Positions 23,504 to 35,727 of a stretch of 64,000 bases of DNA are shown one piece after another. The first letter of the stretch is position 1. The number at the start of each line of letters is the position of its first letter. A model generated the notes under the pieces. That model was given only the letters and a program-made list of their open reading frames with translations, did no database searches and was not told where the DNA came from. The DNA comes from Juglans regia (taxonomy: Eukaryota; Streptophyta; Magnoliopsida; Fagales; Juglandaceae), in the NCBI RefSeq assembly GCF_001411555.2, contig NC_049912.1, positions 18,398,341-18,462,340 on the forward strand. The letters are read 5' to 3'. A program made the position numbers and the translations under genes.

Positions 23504-24742
23504 CACTACAATAGGGTTTTGTGACTGACGAAACTGTCACTGAAAAAAAATAAAACCATCACATAAACTTTTTTATGACAGTTAGAAACCATTAACGTAC
23601 CAATACGCCAATTAAGGCATTACTAAATACCAAAAAACATTTTTTTTATGAATGGTTGAGAGTGTCGTTAGTTCCTTCATGCGAATGTGATGACAATTTG
23701 TGACAGTCAATTTTCGTCACAAAAAATACGTTCGAACGTATGTTTTGCCGTTCGAACATTTAACCGATCATGTATCATTCGAATGTTATTTTTCTAACAT
23801 TCGATTATGTTAGTTTGCTCAATTAATATATATGTTCACACATACAATTCGTTCAAACGTTTGAAACATGATGTTTGAATTTTAAACATGAATGTCCATC
23901 GTCAATAGTTCAAACGTGAACAAATAGACGTTCGGCAGTTTGTAAATACGTTCAAACATTTTAAATGTGACGTTTGAATGGTACAATATATAAAGTTCGA
24001 GTGTCGGGTTATCATTAGTTTCGACGTAAAGGGATATACATTAGGATGTGCAAGGATACGTTTGCACATTCGAGAACAATATATGTTTGAATGTGATAGT
24101 GTATGATCGATCGCACGTTGCGTATTTATGTTTGAACGTTTTTTCGAACATGATCACATGTTCAAACATGTGAGATTTACATTCAAACTTATGGCTAATT
24201 AGAACTAATAATTATATAAAATTAAATAGTATTCAAATTGTGTCATACACAACAAAGAGATAATCTCTGGAAATGTTTGAGAGGGTACACAATAAAATAA
24301 ATCTACTGGATGATAAATGTTTCAACCAAAGATTCAAGTTCATTTCTTATTCTTTCCTCGACCACCGTGATCCTGCTACAGTGACATGACACATTCCATC
24401 TAGACCAACATCTATTTGTATATGTTCTTGAACTTCAATGCGTATTCTTTCCTCTTGGTCTTTTTGCTGGTCCTACAAACACGTCTCTAAATCTGACTGT
24501 TGAGATAGGAGATCCTCCAACTCATGTTGTCTTAACTTCATTTGCTCAATTTTTTGGTGTTTGGTGTCCAAAACTTTGGTAAGATTATTAACTTCTGAAT
24601 CTAAGGCCACATAGGATGAACCAATAATCTTGAAAGAATTTCTTAGCCCTATGAACAAACTAGACTTAGTTTCGAGGACCTGCGTAAATATGTCAATGTC
24701 ATTGGAAGAAGATTCCTCGGAGGCAAACTGCAGCTCAATCAT
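23504..24742 (-). mobile_element. CACTA (En/Spm-like) end with subterminal repeats
   Basis: Starts CACTACAATAGGG, the plant CACTA terminus, followed by GTGACTGACGAAACTGTCAC. From 23730 to 24190 variants of ACGTTCGAAC / GTTTGAACGTT occur many times in both directions, as expected of subterminal transposase-binding repeats. An 89-codon minus-strand frame at 24473-24742 encodes a heptad-like, Leu/Glu/Gln-rich segment (SEVNNLTKVLDTKHQKIEQM), compatible with the C-terminal coiled coil of a CACTA protein. The opposite terminus was not found. Confidence 0.55.
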
Positions 24743-25253
24743 TTTCTCCTACAAGAATTACAGAAACTACAATAAGTAAGAAACAAATAAAAATAAACAT
24801 AATAAACAAATTATATCTATGTTGGCATAATTCTTCACAAAATGAGTTTTACTTACTAATTTATCTCTAGCGACAAGATCATTCTACTCGAAGTCGGCAT
24901 CAGTATGGGTAGCAACATACACATGAATATGGGAGAAATTTTGGTAGCCCTCCCCATAGTTCTCCATGTATACATGGTAGTGAATGGATTATTACTCCAC
25001 TAACAATATACCCGAAGAACAAATGAGGAAGACACTGAAATTTCTATTACTAAACTTGGAAAACAAGAGTGACAACAATATGCAATATAAATAATATAAT
25101 CTCAAACTGTCTACACTAGACAATTCAAAAATTAGTGGACACCTCAAATGTACACTAATTCTCAAACAGATCTAAGGATATTCATGCAATGCCACGCATA
25201 ACCTATCACATATAAGTTAAACATGCAATCCTATATATTAAATATGTGTGGTC

Positions 25254-26540
25254 GGGTATTGCTATTTATCAACTTACGCTGTGAATTTACAACCTAATAG
25301 GTCATGTGGGGTATTCTTTTAATACCTTTTCCTAATTTTAATACATTTTGTGGTGGGGTATTACTATTTATCAACTTAAGTTGTGAACTTACAACCTAAT
25401 AGGTGTGGGGTATTTTTTTAAATACCTTTTCCTAATTTTAATACATTTGTGTGTTAGGATATTACTATTTATAAATTTATGTTGTGAATTTACAACCTAA
25501 TAGGTGTGGGTAGGCCAGTGCAGAAAACTATGCGATCCGATCCGTCCGTGAGATCCGACCCGACCCGAACCATAAAAGCGGTTTGAATTAACTTGCGGGT
25601 CAAACCCGCTGAAACCGACTACTCTCAAACCTTAGTTGCCATTCCTCCCCATTTCTCCATGTCATCAAAACCACTTGCAGTAGATTGAAGAAGAAAAGTA
25701 AAGCATGCTTGCATCAACCGAGAGGAGCTCTGAATGAGTAATTAATCGATGATGACGAAAGCCCCATTGCCTTGGCCATCTAGTACTACTTCCACCATCA
25801 TATGATCCCATCCATCCATAACTCTCCATCTGAACTAAACCAGAGAGTACAGCAGCTAAACTAGCTGTTGAGGATGTTGTGGGAGAGACAGTACTAGTCA
25901 TGGAATCGTGACTAAACCCAACCAGCCCACGAGGGAAACCCTCAGTACCAACCATGATGGTCCCATACTAGAGTTGTGTCAGCGCCACATTCTTCTAGAG
26001 AAAGAATGGCTCGCTGGTTGGTTGTGTAACAGCGAGAAAACGAGTTCTTTCGGCCATGAAATGCCGAAAATCGAGCAGGCCATGATACTCGGCATCCATT
26101 TCTAATTTCCTCTGGGTTTGTGAGAGAGAGAGAGAGAGAGAGTTCTCTGTCATGTCCAGTCCAGTCCTACGCCACACAAAGGCCCGCTTCTTTGAATGAG
26201 TAATCAACGACGAAAGCCCCGTTGCTCGTGCCAAAACGATCTGACATCAAGTGCTGCAGTTCAGCATTCTCTTTCTCCACGGCTAAATCGACGCCAACAT
26301 CTCATTCTCACTTTCTTCAAAATAAAAGATGTTATTTCTTTCACTCATCAAACTCGGGTCGGGTCATGCTGGTTTAATTCAGCTACACACCGGGTCGGGC
26401 CGGGCCGGGTCTAAACACAAGCTGGTTTGGTCGGGTTGCAGGCCTAGGTGTGGGGTATTCTTTTAATACATTTTCCTAATTTGAATACATTTGTGTAGTG
26501 AGGTATTGCTGTTTATCAACTTAACTTGTGAATTTAAAGT
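25254..26540. repeat. Tandem array with ~100-bp unit, split by a hAT-like element
   Basis: About 3.5 copies of a unit containing GGGTATT(G/A)CTATTTATCAACTTA, GTGAATTTACAACCTAATAGGT and TTTTCCTAATTTTAATACATTT. Copies start near 25254, 25356 and 25457 and resume after the element at 26447. Confidence 0.65.
25511..26446. mobile_element. Non-autonomous hAT-like element
   Basis: 936 bp beginning TAGGCCAGTGCA and ending TGCAGGCCTA. The 8-bp duplication GGTGTGGG at 25503-25510 and 26447-26454 is perfect. Subterminal GACCCGACCCGAACC and CGGGTCGGGCCGGG runs are characteristic of this plant hAT group. Internal open frames look incidental. Confidence 0.8.
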
Positions 26541-26933
26541 TAAGAGTTCGAACGTTTGTACTTCCATATTCGAACATTACTTACCAATTTGAGCCTTAAA
26601 ATATTGTTTTCCTCCATTAAAAAAAATACATATCGCAATGTTAAAACTTATATAAATAAAATGATACTTGTGAAAAGTCACAACTTATATAAAATAAAAG
26701 GGTATTTGTAAAAAGTCACAATTAAAATGAAATAGTATTTGTGAAAAGTCACAACTTTTCAAATTGTAGAGAATACAGTAAAAAGGTTTTTAATACACCA
26801 AAGGGCACAACCCCTCGTTTGGTGGCCAAACAATTAGAACCAACACATTGAACAATGATAATGGTTCACATTATTTTTTACTTAATAGTAAATATCTTAA
26901 TAATTTCTAAGTCTAAAAACCAACAGATACGAC
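26541..26933. other. Intergenic, no gene seen
   Basis: Short direct repeats of GTGAAAAGTCACAACTTAT near 26670-26760. An ACGTT-containing motif near 26545-26575 resembles the CACTA subterminal repeats at 23730-24190. Confidence 0.4.
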
Positions 26934-26941
26934 TCTGCCAT

Positions 26942-29448
26942 TAAGATTGTTCATCAAGGCAGAGTTTTTTCCCAGTCCGGTCTAGAACCTAGGAGACCAG
27001 ATTCCAGGTCCGGGTTCCGACACGGATCAAACCCAGCCAGAACTCGGGTTGCCAAAACCCAAACCTGCACAGTCCAGGTACGGGTTCGATACCCGAGTCT
27101 TTTTGACTTAGGCCTGTTTGAATTCAAAGATGAATTGAAATGGTTTTAGATAAGTTAAATAAAATATTGTTATAATATTATTTTTAATATTATTATTGTT
27201 TTAAAATTTGAAAAAGTTGAATTATTTATTATACTTTGTGTAAAAATTTAGAAAAGTTGTAATGATGAGATGAGATGAATTTATGTGAGTTTTGAATCCA
27301 AACGGGACCTAATTTAGCTTTTGATTTCTTTGATAACAGAGTCCACACCGTGTCTATGAGATAGCAGACTATGTCTATGTTATAGCTTCTGAAGTTGTCA
27401 AGTCACATCAAGCAAAAAAATGAAATTGTGTCGTGCAAAGACTCTGTTGATAGACCAAGACCCAGTAGAGCCCAAACTTGATCACAGGAATTCAAGAAAA
27501 AACAAAACTTCCAATCAGAGCAAACTAGTGTTGGGAATCTCTAATAGTTCTACACAACATATAAATAATAATAAAGAGAAATTATACATTCAGTCGCCCA
27601 AGGTAAATGTCGTGTAAGCGGCTGCTGTTGTGGATTCATTTAATCAAAACGCACCGTTCCGTTTTGATTCCACAACCTTCTCTCAAAAAAATTTTCCTTC
27701 CTCATTCCCTCCCTCTGTGTTTCCTCTCCTCAATTTAGAACTCCCTCGCTCAATCCTTCCACGAAGACGGCGATTCCATTCCCTCGAAGTGCCTCCGTCG
27801 AGGATGGCGATTCCATCCCCTCGAAGCGCCTCCGTCGAGGACGGCACGTCCCTCCCCTCGAAGCCGCTGCCCTCCCTCCCTTAGTGTCGTGATGGTTCTA
27901 TGTGTGGATATTGTGGGTGTTTATATTTTTCCCTTCGTTGGGTCTGAAGTGCTTTGTGTTCTCTCTAATTTCACTCAATTTCAAGATTAAGCCAATCAAC
28001 ATAGATTTGAAGTTTATTGTTGTTGTTGTTAGGTTCGGGAATTAATCATTGGTGGAAAAGAAAAGAGTTCAAGAGACCTAGCCCACTAGATCGTGAAGGA
28101 TTTGGGTGCTAGTGTTTGCTTCTTGATCTATAAATACGAGTACAAGGAAATAGCTAGAGCAAAAGTCAGCAACTTACTTGAAAAACTAGAACATTTTTCT
28201 CTCCTATGATCATAACCAATGTTTTAGCTCTAAATACGAGTTCTAAGAGCATAGAAGCAAACACTGCCGCAAGAACTCTTTCTAGTGACATCCATCTTCA
28301 GTCTGGTTCAATTTCGTGTTGCTTGTTCTATGTTGGGTTTTCTGCATTCTTGTTTATTTTTTTATTGCTTTTTTCAAATAAAATATTTTTAAATATGAAA
28401 GGTTTTTGAATGCTCTATTATGGAGTATTCTGTGGACAATAAGCCGATGTTCTGGATTACAAAGGAATGAAGGCAGCATGGTAATGTGCCGGATATTGAA
28501 TTCTATGGACCAATATGTTTCTCTCTGTTGCTTTCTTGGAAATAGAGAGCAGAACAAAAAAGTACATACCTTGGATGAACCCATTTCATACAGATGAAAA
28601 CAATAGTAGAACCATAGAAGAATGAACTAAAAGAAATTCCTTAGCCAAACCGATGAAGAGAAAAGAAAAAAAAAAGTAGAGATTTTCTAGATTATTCTCG
28701 GATGCTTGAAAGTAGACTATATTTTCTTTTCAGCAATAGAGAGAGTGAGTCTCTTCTGCTAGTTATGCTGCAGTCGCCGAACGGACATGGAACTAAAGAC
28801 CAAAGAGAAAGGAGCAGGCAGTAGTGGTGTTCTACTGTTGATGAAGACGAGACCCACGAAGATCATCAAAATGATCTCTTGAAGTTCATCTACCAACATC
28901 GAGAGACCCCTCCCTTTGAAGAGGAAGAACTCGTGCACTTGTCGTTTGTAACTTTCTTTCTTTCAGATGCCTAGCTTTTTTCTTCTATTTTCGTCTGTTT
29001 TCTGTTTTCTTTTTAAGTGGCAGGCGACTCCCCCACCGTTGCAACTCCCGACTGTACGTAGATGAACTGAATAATAAATATTCCAAAGTTGTCACATTCG
29101 GCAATATGGACAAATGTCTCATGTAGCTCCATACTTTTTGGGCTATTTGGTTTTTATTTTGTCAAAAACTGGCACAAGGAACTATGAAGCTTGCTCATCG
29201 GACTACAAAAGAAAACAAAATAATAAATTACTACAAACAAAATAATAATAGTATTATATTATATAATACTATTAATATGAAGTATAGATTTGAACAATAT
29301 AGGCTTTATGTGTAAAACAAAAAATCGAGATCAACTTGGAACCCGAATGAAGGTTTCGGCCCGGGTCTGACCCAGGCTAACTCGGTCCTGGTTCTGGCCC
29401 AGATTTGAAACCAGGATTCTCGGGTCGGAACCTGGATGAACAGTCCTA
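26942..29448. mobile_element. Composite hAT-like element carrying unassigned cargo
   Basis: Termini TAAGATTGTTCATCAAGG and, complemented at the right, TAGGACTGTTCATCCAGG. The 8-bp duplication is TCTGCCAT (26934-26941) and TCTACCAT (29449-29456). Subterminal CCGGGTTCCGAC and GGGTCGGAACC match the hAT style. At 2507 bp it is larger than its relatives here. It contains a Tourist-like MITE at about 27110-27312 and a GC-rich, partly open stretch at 27630-27884 with near-duplicate units around CCTCGAAG(T/C)GCCTCCGTCGAG. No transposase was recognised. Confidence 0.7.
27110..27312. mobile_element. Tourist-like MITE
   Basis: Left end GGCCTGTTTGAATTC, right end GAATCCAAACGGGACC, with TTA and TAA next to the ends. 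The interior is the family's AT-rich core. Confidence 0.55.
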
Positions 29449-29467
29449 TCTACCATGACATCGTGGG

Positions 29468-32400
29468 TGTAACGCCCCGTCCCCAGAAGTCTGGAGAGTT
29501 ATCTCTTGTAACCTAAATCTAACTTCTTTAACATATTTAAATACTCTAATATTCCCAAAAAGTACAAATCATCTATTCAAACCAAAAATATATGTTCATC
29601 TTCCAAGACACCCAATAAATACCTCAATGAGATAATTTAAAAAAACTCCATAAATATTTAGAAATATCTAGGACTCCAAATATCAAATAACATAAAATCA
29701 TATACCTACTAAATAAGACTTTCCATAAACTTGTACCTTCAGGCACTTGTTCCATTACGATCATCACACCTTACTAAAACTTCCTACTCTTGTTCTCCAA
29801 CTGAACCATCAAAATTATCTAAAAAATATTTGGAGATAAGGGGTGAGTTATCAACAATTTAGTAAGCAGAGAACATATACTAGTATGTAAACATGAGTAT
29901 TTTCAGAATTCCGAATGTAAAACAAAATGTTTACCTTCAGAATGCAGAAACTGAAATATTTACTTTCAGAATGCAAATATCAAAACATGTTACAAAAATA
30001 TCAGAGCGAAAATTTTAGAAAAACATTCTTATTCAAAAATCAGTTGGCCTATCAAAATCTGAGACCTCATCTTCATCAATTAGAGCATCACATCGGGACA
30101 GATACCATATTTAACCCTCGTGGTAGGGTTATAAACCACCATTATAACCCGTGGAAGAGCTGTATCCACTATTATAATCTATGGTTGGGCCGTATACCAT
30201 GTTTAACCCTCGTTATAGGGTTATAAACCATCATTATAACTTGTGGAAAGGCTCTATCCACTATTATAACCCGTGGTTAGGCCATATCAGAACAGAACAG
30301 AACCATCAGAATCAGAATTTAATCAAAATACAGAATCAGAATCTCATTGCCAAGGTTTTCAGATGCCACATCATATCAAAAACCAAATACTGAACAACTT
30401 CAGATAATTTCACATGTTCGAAATAAACAGAATCCAAACATTTTCATTTATTCACAACAAAAAAATTTAGATCTCACCCATCAAAACATCTTTATTTCAT
30501 CAAAACTTTCAAAAAAAAAAAACTTGTATTCGCTCTTTTTCATATCAGAAACAAAATGCACAAAATTAGCTTATGTCTACACTAGTCATGCATATGCAAA
30601 ACACATATTTAAGGTTGTTTTTTTATTTCTTTTCAAAACAAACATGCATATTTTCAAAAGCAACATCATTTCATTTTTATTTTATGCAAAGTTTAGCATC
30701 GGAACCCCGCTTACCTAAACTTCTTACCTTATCAGAATTTCTCCACAGCAGTATTGAACAAAAATCAATCGATACCTATAAAATAATCATGTAATTTTCG
30801 TAAATTTTCAATCAATCACGTATTTCGATATTTAAGCCTAGACTTCTAAAATAACCTATTTTAATACCAAAAAAATCTTAAATTTCTCTTAACTCTAAAA
30901 TGCCATCACTCTCTAAATTCATCAGTGTCCACTTAATAACTCCGACTAAAACACAAAAATCTAACTCATTTACTAATGAAATCAAATTATAAAATTTAAT
31001 ACTAGCTAATATATTTATACCAAAGTATTTTAAAAAAAATTAAACAACCACAACTTAGATTCATTTTGAAAAATAACTTAAATCATATTTTTAAAACTCA
31101 TATATTTAGTAATTTAACTTCAATCCGTAAATATAAATTCTTATACTACAAAATAAATCATACGCATAAGAGATTATATAAACATGTTCAATAAGCATCC
31201 ATTCAAGGTCATTATGGGAAAGAAAAAAAAAAAAAAACATAACCTGCATAGCTCTTTGAAAACAAAAAGTGGGATTTACACACACGTAAAAGTGGCCATG
31301 CTTACCGAGGAGGAAGGAGGGATGCAATGACAGGGTTGGGTGGACGTCACAGGTGGTCCACACAATGGTAGAGTACTGAGAGATAGAGTTAAAGAGTGAT
31401 GAGCGAGAGAGAGTGAACACGGTGAGAGAAAGAGACGGAGAAGTAGTGGGACGTTCAGCGATAGCTCACCGTGAGGGACAAGGCGGAATCGAGGCGGCTC
31501 GAGATTGACGGGAAGATGAAGATCGGCAGATTCTGAGGCTAGCCCAATAATTTATTTCATCGTATGGTGGCTCAATTGAGTTTGTGGTGGCTCAATTGAG
31601 TTTGTGGTGGCTCAACCGAGGAGAAACAGAGGACAACGGTTGGGTTATCCGTTGGCTTGAGGATGACTTGGTGGCTCTCTTAACAGGTGGCTTCGATGGC
31701 AGAGCAGTGGGCTATCATGGTGGTGCTGCAGGGACGGCAACGGAGATGTCTAAAAGGTGCAGTCTTTGTTTGTTTTGAATGTCTTGAACGTACGGGGTTG
31801 GCATGAAACGGGGTTGGTTGTGGCTTTCAGTGGTTGCTCGTTTAGGTTGGTGAACAGCCGCTGGTGGCGAGTGCTACATGTGCTGCGACTTGACATTGCG
31901 TGGTGTATGTAGAGGGCTTTACAGTGGTGGGGCTGAAGGTGACTTTGGGCTCTATTGTGGTTGATGGTAGCTTGCGGTTTGGGCGGCTTCCTTGTTGAAA
32001 AGGGGGCTACGGTTGCTTGCTGGACATGGACGCACCAGGTGCTTAGGCGTGGGTCTTCGTGGGGTTGGGGAGCAAGTGAAAACCAATAGTCATGGTCTGC
32101 CGCGGGGAAGACGTGCGACGTGGGCTGCTGTGAAACCAAGAACCCTAAATTTGACGAGGAATGAAATTTCATGCATGGGTCTAAAAATATATAGAAGGCA
32201 GTGGGTTTAAAGAATTCTAACCTATGGGGACTCAAAAACTGAAACCCTAGTGTGTTTAAAAAAATTGGATACGATCATGGGCTTGGATTTCACAAATAAT
32301 CTAGGCCTTAATCCTCTCCAAAAATAAATCCATCATCTAATAATATCTTCAAGCATTTAGGAGAATTTATTGGGCCAAATTCAAATTAATTCGGCCCCCA

Positions 32401-32586
32401 AATAAATTTTTGGGCCTATAACCTACTCTAAAGTTACTAGTTAAAACTCAAATGGGATTTTCATCTAAAAAAAAAAAAAACCCACAACCTACTCTAAAGT
32501 TACTCATTAAAACTCAAAGCTTTTAATCCATAAAAAAGAAAAAAAAAAGGATCGCTCGTAAGCTTCGTACTGGGCCGGGTGTTACA
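29468..32586 (+). mobile_element. Large solo LTR 1
   Basis: 3119 bp beginning TGTAACGCCCCGTCCCC and ending GGGCCGGGTGTTACA, flanked by perfect 5-bp duplications GTGGG (29463-29467, 32587-32591). No gag or pol is inside. A relative in the opposite orientation lies at 32619-35177. Shared parts include GATAACTCACCCCTT-like and AACCACCATT-type blocks. Length and style fit the long LTRs of some Ty3/Gypsy chromoviruses; that family call is inference. Confidence 0.8.
30102..30285. repeat. Tandem duplication, 92-bp unit, inside solo LTR 1
   Basis: Two copies, 30102-30193 and 30194-30285, each starting ATACCAT and carrying TTTAACCCTCG, AGGGTTATAAACCA, ATCCACTATTATAA and GGTT(G/A)GGCC. The inverted LTR at 32619-35177 shows only one related segment near 34430-34490. 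Confidence 0.7.
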
Positions 32587-32618
32587 GTGGGGCATCGGTT
32601 GCCATAGCATAATGTCAT

Positions 32619-35177
32619 TGTAATACCCGGGCTCTAGGCCCAGCCCTTTTGAAGTCAATCGGATGCACGAAGCCCAGCCCACGAGCACTTGTTGAGAGAC
32701 GGACGGCGTCGTTTTGGTGAGTCCCCTTTTCTGCTGCACTGTTTTTCTTCTCCACGGTTTCTTCCCACTGCACTGCATTTCCGCACATCGCACTAACCGT
32801 GCGCACCAACCCATAATCCTAGCAGTTGATTATCACCTCTTACCACGCTCAAGAATCTAATTCGCTCACTTCTGCAGGCATTTCAATCGGTTTCTCTCAT
32901 TTGATTTTCCTGTTCTCCATCCCTTCATCGTGCGCTCAACTCAAGGTGTTGGAACTTCAAATTGTGTTTCCACTGCAGTGTCGTTCGTCTTCTTGAACAA
33001 AAATTGGTAACTTCTTCCCTCAATTCGACATCCCTCTCTTTCGTTTTATTTTTTTTCTTGTATTTATTTCTCCTCCTTCCTTCTTCTTCCGGTTTTACTT
33101 GCGTGGGCCTCCCTTCTATTTCGAGTTTTGCTCTGTTTTGATTACACACACACACACACTCTGTTCTGCTACTGCGCGCTCACACTCAACTTCTCAGACA
33201 TTAATCTTTCTTTGCGCAGACCACTAGCCTTTCATTAGAAAATTCTGTGACAATATTGGGTGTATACTTCGAAGGTTGCTTGAATTCGAGGAGGTTCAAA
33301 CTTTGGTGACTCTTCTTGGTAAGTCTCTTCCGAAGCTTTGGGTAGGGATTGGATATTGTGGTTGTTTGTAAAATGTAGTGATGTTGTTGATTTGTTGATG
33401 GCGTGGGTAAGATTTTTGCACTGTTGCAGTGACTTTTGGCAATCTGTTATAGTTATAAATTTGGATTGTGTTGATGTTTTATATATTGGATTGTGGTGGA
33501 GTGTGATGGAATTCTTGAAATTGAGTATGATTTTGGATGGATTTGTGAGAATGTTTTGGACTATTAATTGAGACTATTTGGTGTAAATTGATGGGTGTTT
33601 TGAGCTAATTGTATTGTATATTTTTATGCAAGTCTTGAATTATTGAATGAATAAAATATTGATGCTTGCACTGAAAATTTTTTAGTTGAAGGATGGAGGT
33701 GAAGTTTGGTTTGGATTATGTTTTAATCATTGGAGTTGTTGTTGTTGGTTTTGGAAGTGATTATGGTTGGTTCGGCGTTAATAAAAGGTGGCTGTTTTGG
33801 GTTTTAAATGCGAATGGTTTGAAGAGAGAGTTGTTTGAGTTTAATTGTTATGATAGTTATTGAGTTGTGAATGGACTGTTTTGATTTATTACTCAATAAA
33901 TAGTAGCTTACTAGATTGGTTATTAAATATTGGATATTTGTTTTATTTAGGTGGTGTTACTACTAGAGTTCCGACTCAAGGTGTTGATAATACGAAGAAG
34001 TCAGGTAAGCGGGGTTCATATACTAGTTTTGCATAAAACAAATAAAATGAGGTTGACTTTGAGAATAAACGTGTTTATTTTTTAAAAGAGATGATCTGAA
34101 AACAACCTCAGATGTTTATTCTGCATATGCATAAATTCAATATAAGAGAAAGTGTTTTTCTGTCATGACTGGTGTAGACATGAGCTAGTTTTGTGCACTT
34201 TGTTTCCGAACTATGTAAAAGAGCGAATATGAAAATCTAAAAGTTTTGTTATGAACAAATGAGAATATTTTGTTTCTGTTTATCTCGAACATATGAAATG
34301 ATCTAAAGCTGTTAAGTATTTTGTTTTGATATGATGTGTCATCTGAAAACCTTGGTATGAAGTTCTGATTCTGTATATGATTATGATCCGATTCCGATGA
34401 TATCTGTTCTGATTTCTGTTAAGGCCCAGCCACGGGTAGAATGGTGGTTTATAACCCTACCATGGGGATAAACATAGTATTGTCCCGATGTGATGCTAAG
34501 CAATAATATGATTATAATGTTTCAGTTTGGAAATGCCAACGGATTTTCTTTTTGGGAATAAGTTTACTTTTCTGGAAATTTCGCTCTAATGTTTTTGTAC
34601 CAAGTTTTGTTTACGCATTACGAAAACAAATATGTTGTTTCTGCATTCTGAAAGAAAATGTTTTGTTCTGCTTATTAAATGTTATAAATGCTCATGTTTA
34701 CATGCTAGTATATGCTCTCTGCTTGCTGAGTTATTGATAACTCACCCCTTTAATCTTCATAATATTTCAGATAACATTGATGGTTCAGCTGAGGATCAGT
34801 ATTAGAGTTTATAGAGAAGATTAGCAGTGAATTGTTGTTAGGTATCTCATGGTATTAGTGTTGATGTTGGAAGTTATTTATATTTTTCTTAAGTTTACTT
34901 CAATGGATTTAGACGGTTTATGGAGACTTATGTCAATGTTACCTTATTTCTAGTTTGTTATTTGAGAGATGAAGAAGAGTTGATTTTTTATTTATTTGGG
35001 TTGTTAGATTGAAAATTGGATAATGAGTTTATATGGTTTATTAATTTGAAGTATTTACGTTTGATCTGAAGTTTGGGAAATATATATTCTGGAATTTGGA
35101 AGTACTTTAACTTTGTTAGAGTTGATTATCAGGTTATATGAGTTAACTCTCCGGACTCTCGGGGACGGGGCGTTACA
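32619..35177 (-). mobile_element. Large solo LTR 2, opposite orientation
   Basis: 2559 bp. On the minus strand it begins TGTAACGCCCCGTCCCCGAG and ends GAGCCCGGGTATTACA. Perfect 5-bp duplication GTCAT (32614-32618 and 35178-35182). It starts like solo LTR 1 and shares further internal blocks, but the distal part differs. Only 32 bp separate the two LTRs. Confidence 0.8.
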
Positions 35178-35357
35178 GTCATCTCTTTCGAAAGTTGCAG
35201 CATTGGCATTAATGACAGCCTCGCTGCATTCGACAGTGTTTGTTTCTTTATTAAACGAATAGTAGTCGTTGGGTGAGGAAGAAGAACAATTTGGGTTTTT
35301 TTGAAAGCTATGCATGAAACAGGTTTGGGCCAAATTGTTGTACCTGGCCCATTTCAT
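35178..35357 (-). CDS. Unrecognised ORF interrupted by solo LTRs
   Basis: A minus-strand frame from ATG at 35355-35357 runs open into solo LTR 2. Its product starts MKWARYNNLAQTCFMH and includes NKETNTVECSEAVINANAAT. If LTR 2, LTR 1 and the neighbouring hAT-like element are removed, each with one duplication copy, the frame continues for about 25 more codons (IMLWQPMPHDVM...) to a stop near 26910. I do not recognise it. It may be a fossil exon or older transposon coding sequence. Confidence 0.3.
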
Positions 35358-35680
35358 GCTTAGTTTTAAAAAAAGGGTTTAGGTAACTAGGTCGAAGGCA
35401 AGGTTGCTGGGCGCCTAGGAGGGCAGCTTGCAGGTTTATGGTTTGGCCAATATGCTAAAAAATGTATCCCAAGCTCATTTGGTTTTTGGAAAGGTTGGAC
35501 TTTTTTGTGGCTCAACAGTAGAGCCTATGATCAATGTGTGGACAAGGGCCTTCTCGTGTGCATGATTGGGCATATGACTGGAGCCCAGTTTGGTGGACGT
35601 AAAGCCCATCCACTGATGCAATTTCAATTTCTTTTGGTTATTAGAGGCAAAAGTATTGTATGATGTTTTGAAGCCAAGAC

Positions 35681-35682
35681 AT

Positions 35683-35727
<45 letters not shown>

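Noticed and set aside
25665..26234. Frames of 65-96 codons near 25.7-26.2 kb
   Set aside because: Inside a hAT-like element with low-complexity sequence. No homology and no supporting structure.
30102..30285. CRISPR-like direct repeats
   Set aside because: Two adjacent 92-bp copies without spacers, in a plant LTR.
31750..32235. 161-codon minus-strand frame in solo LTR 1
   Set aside because: Inside the LTR, biased composition, no recognisable domain, and not conserved in the inverted relative.
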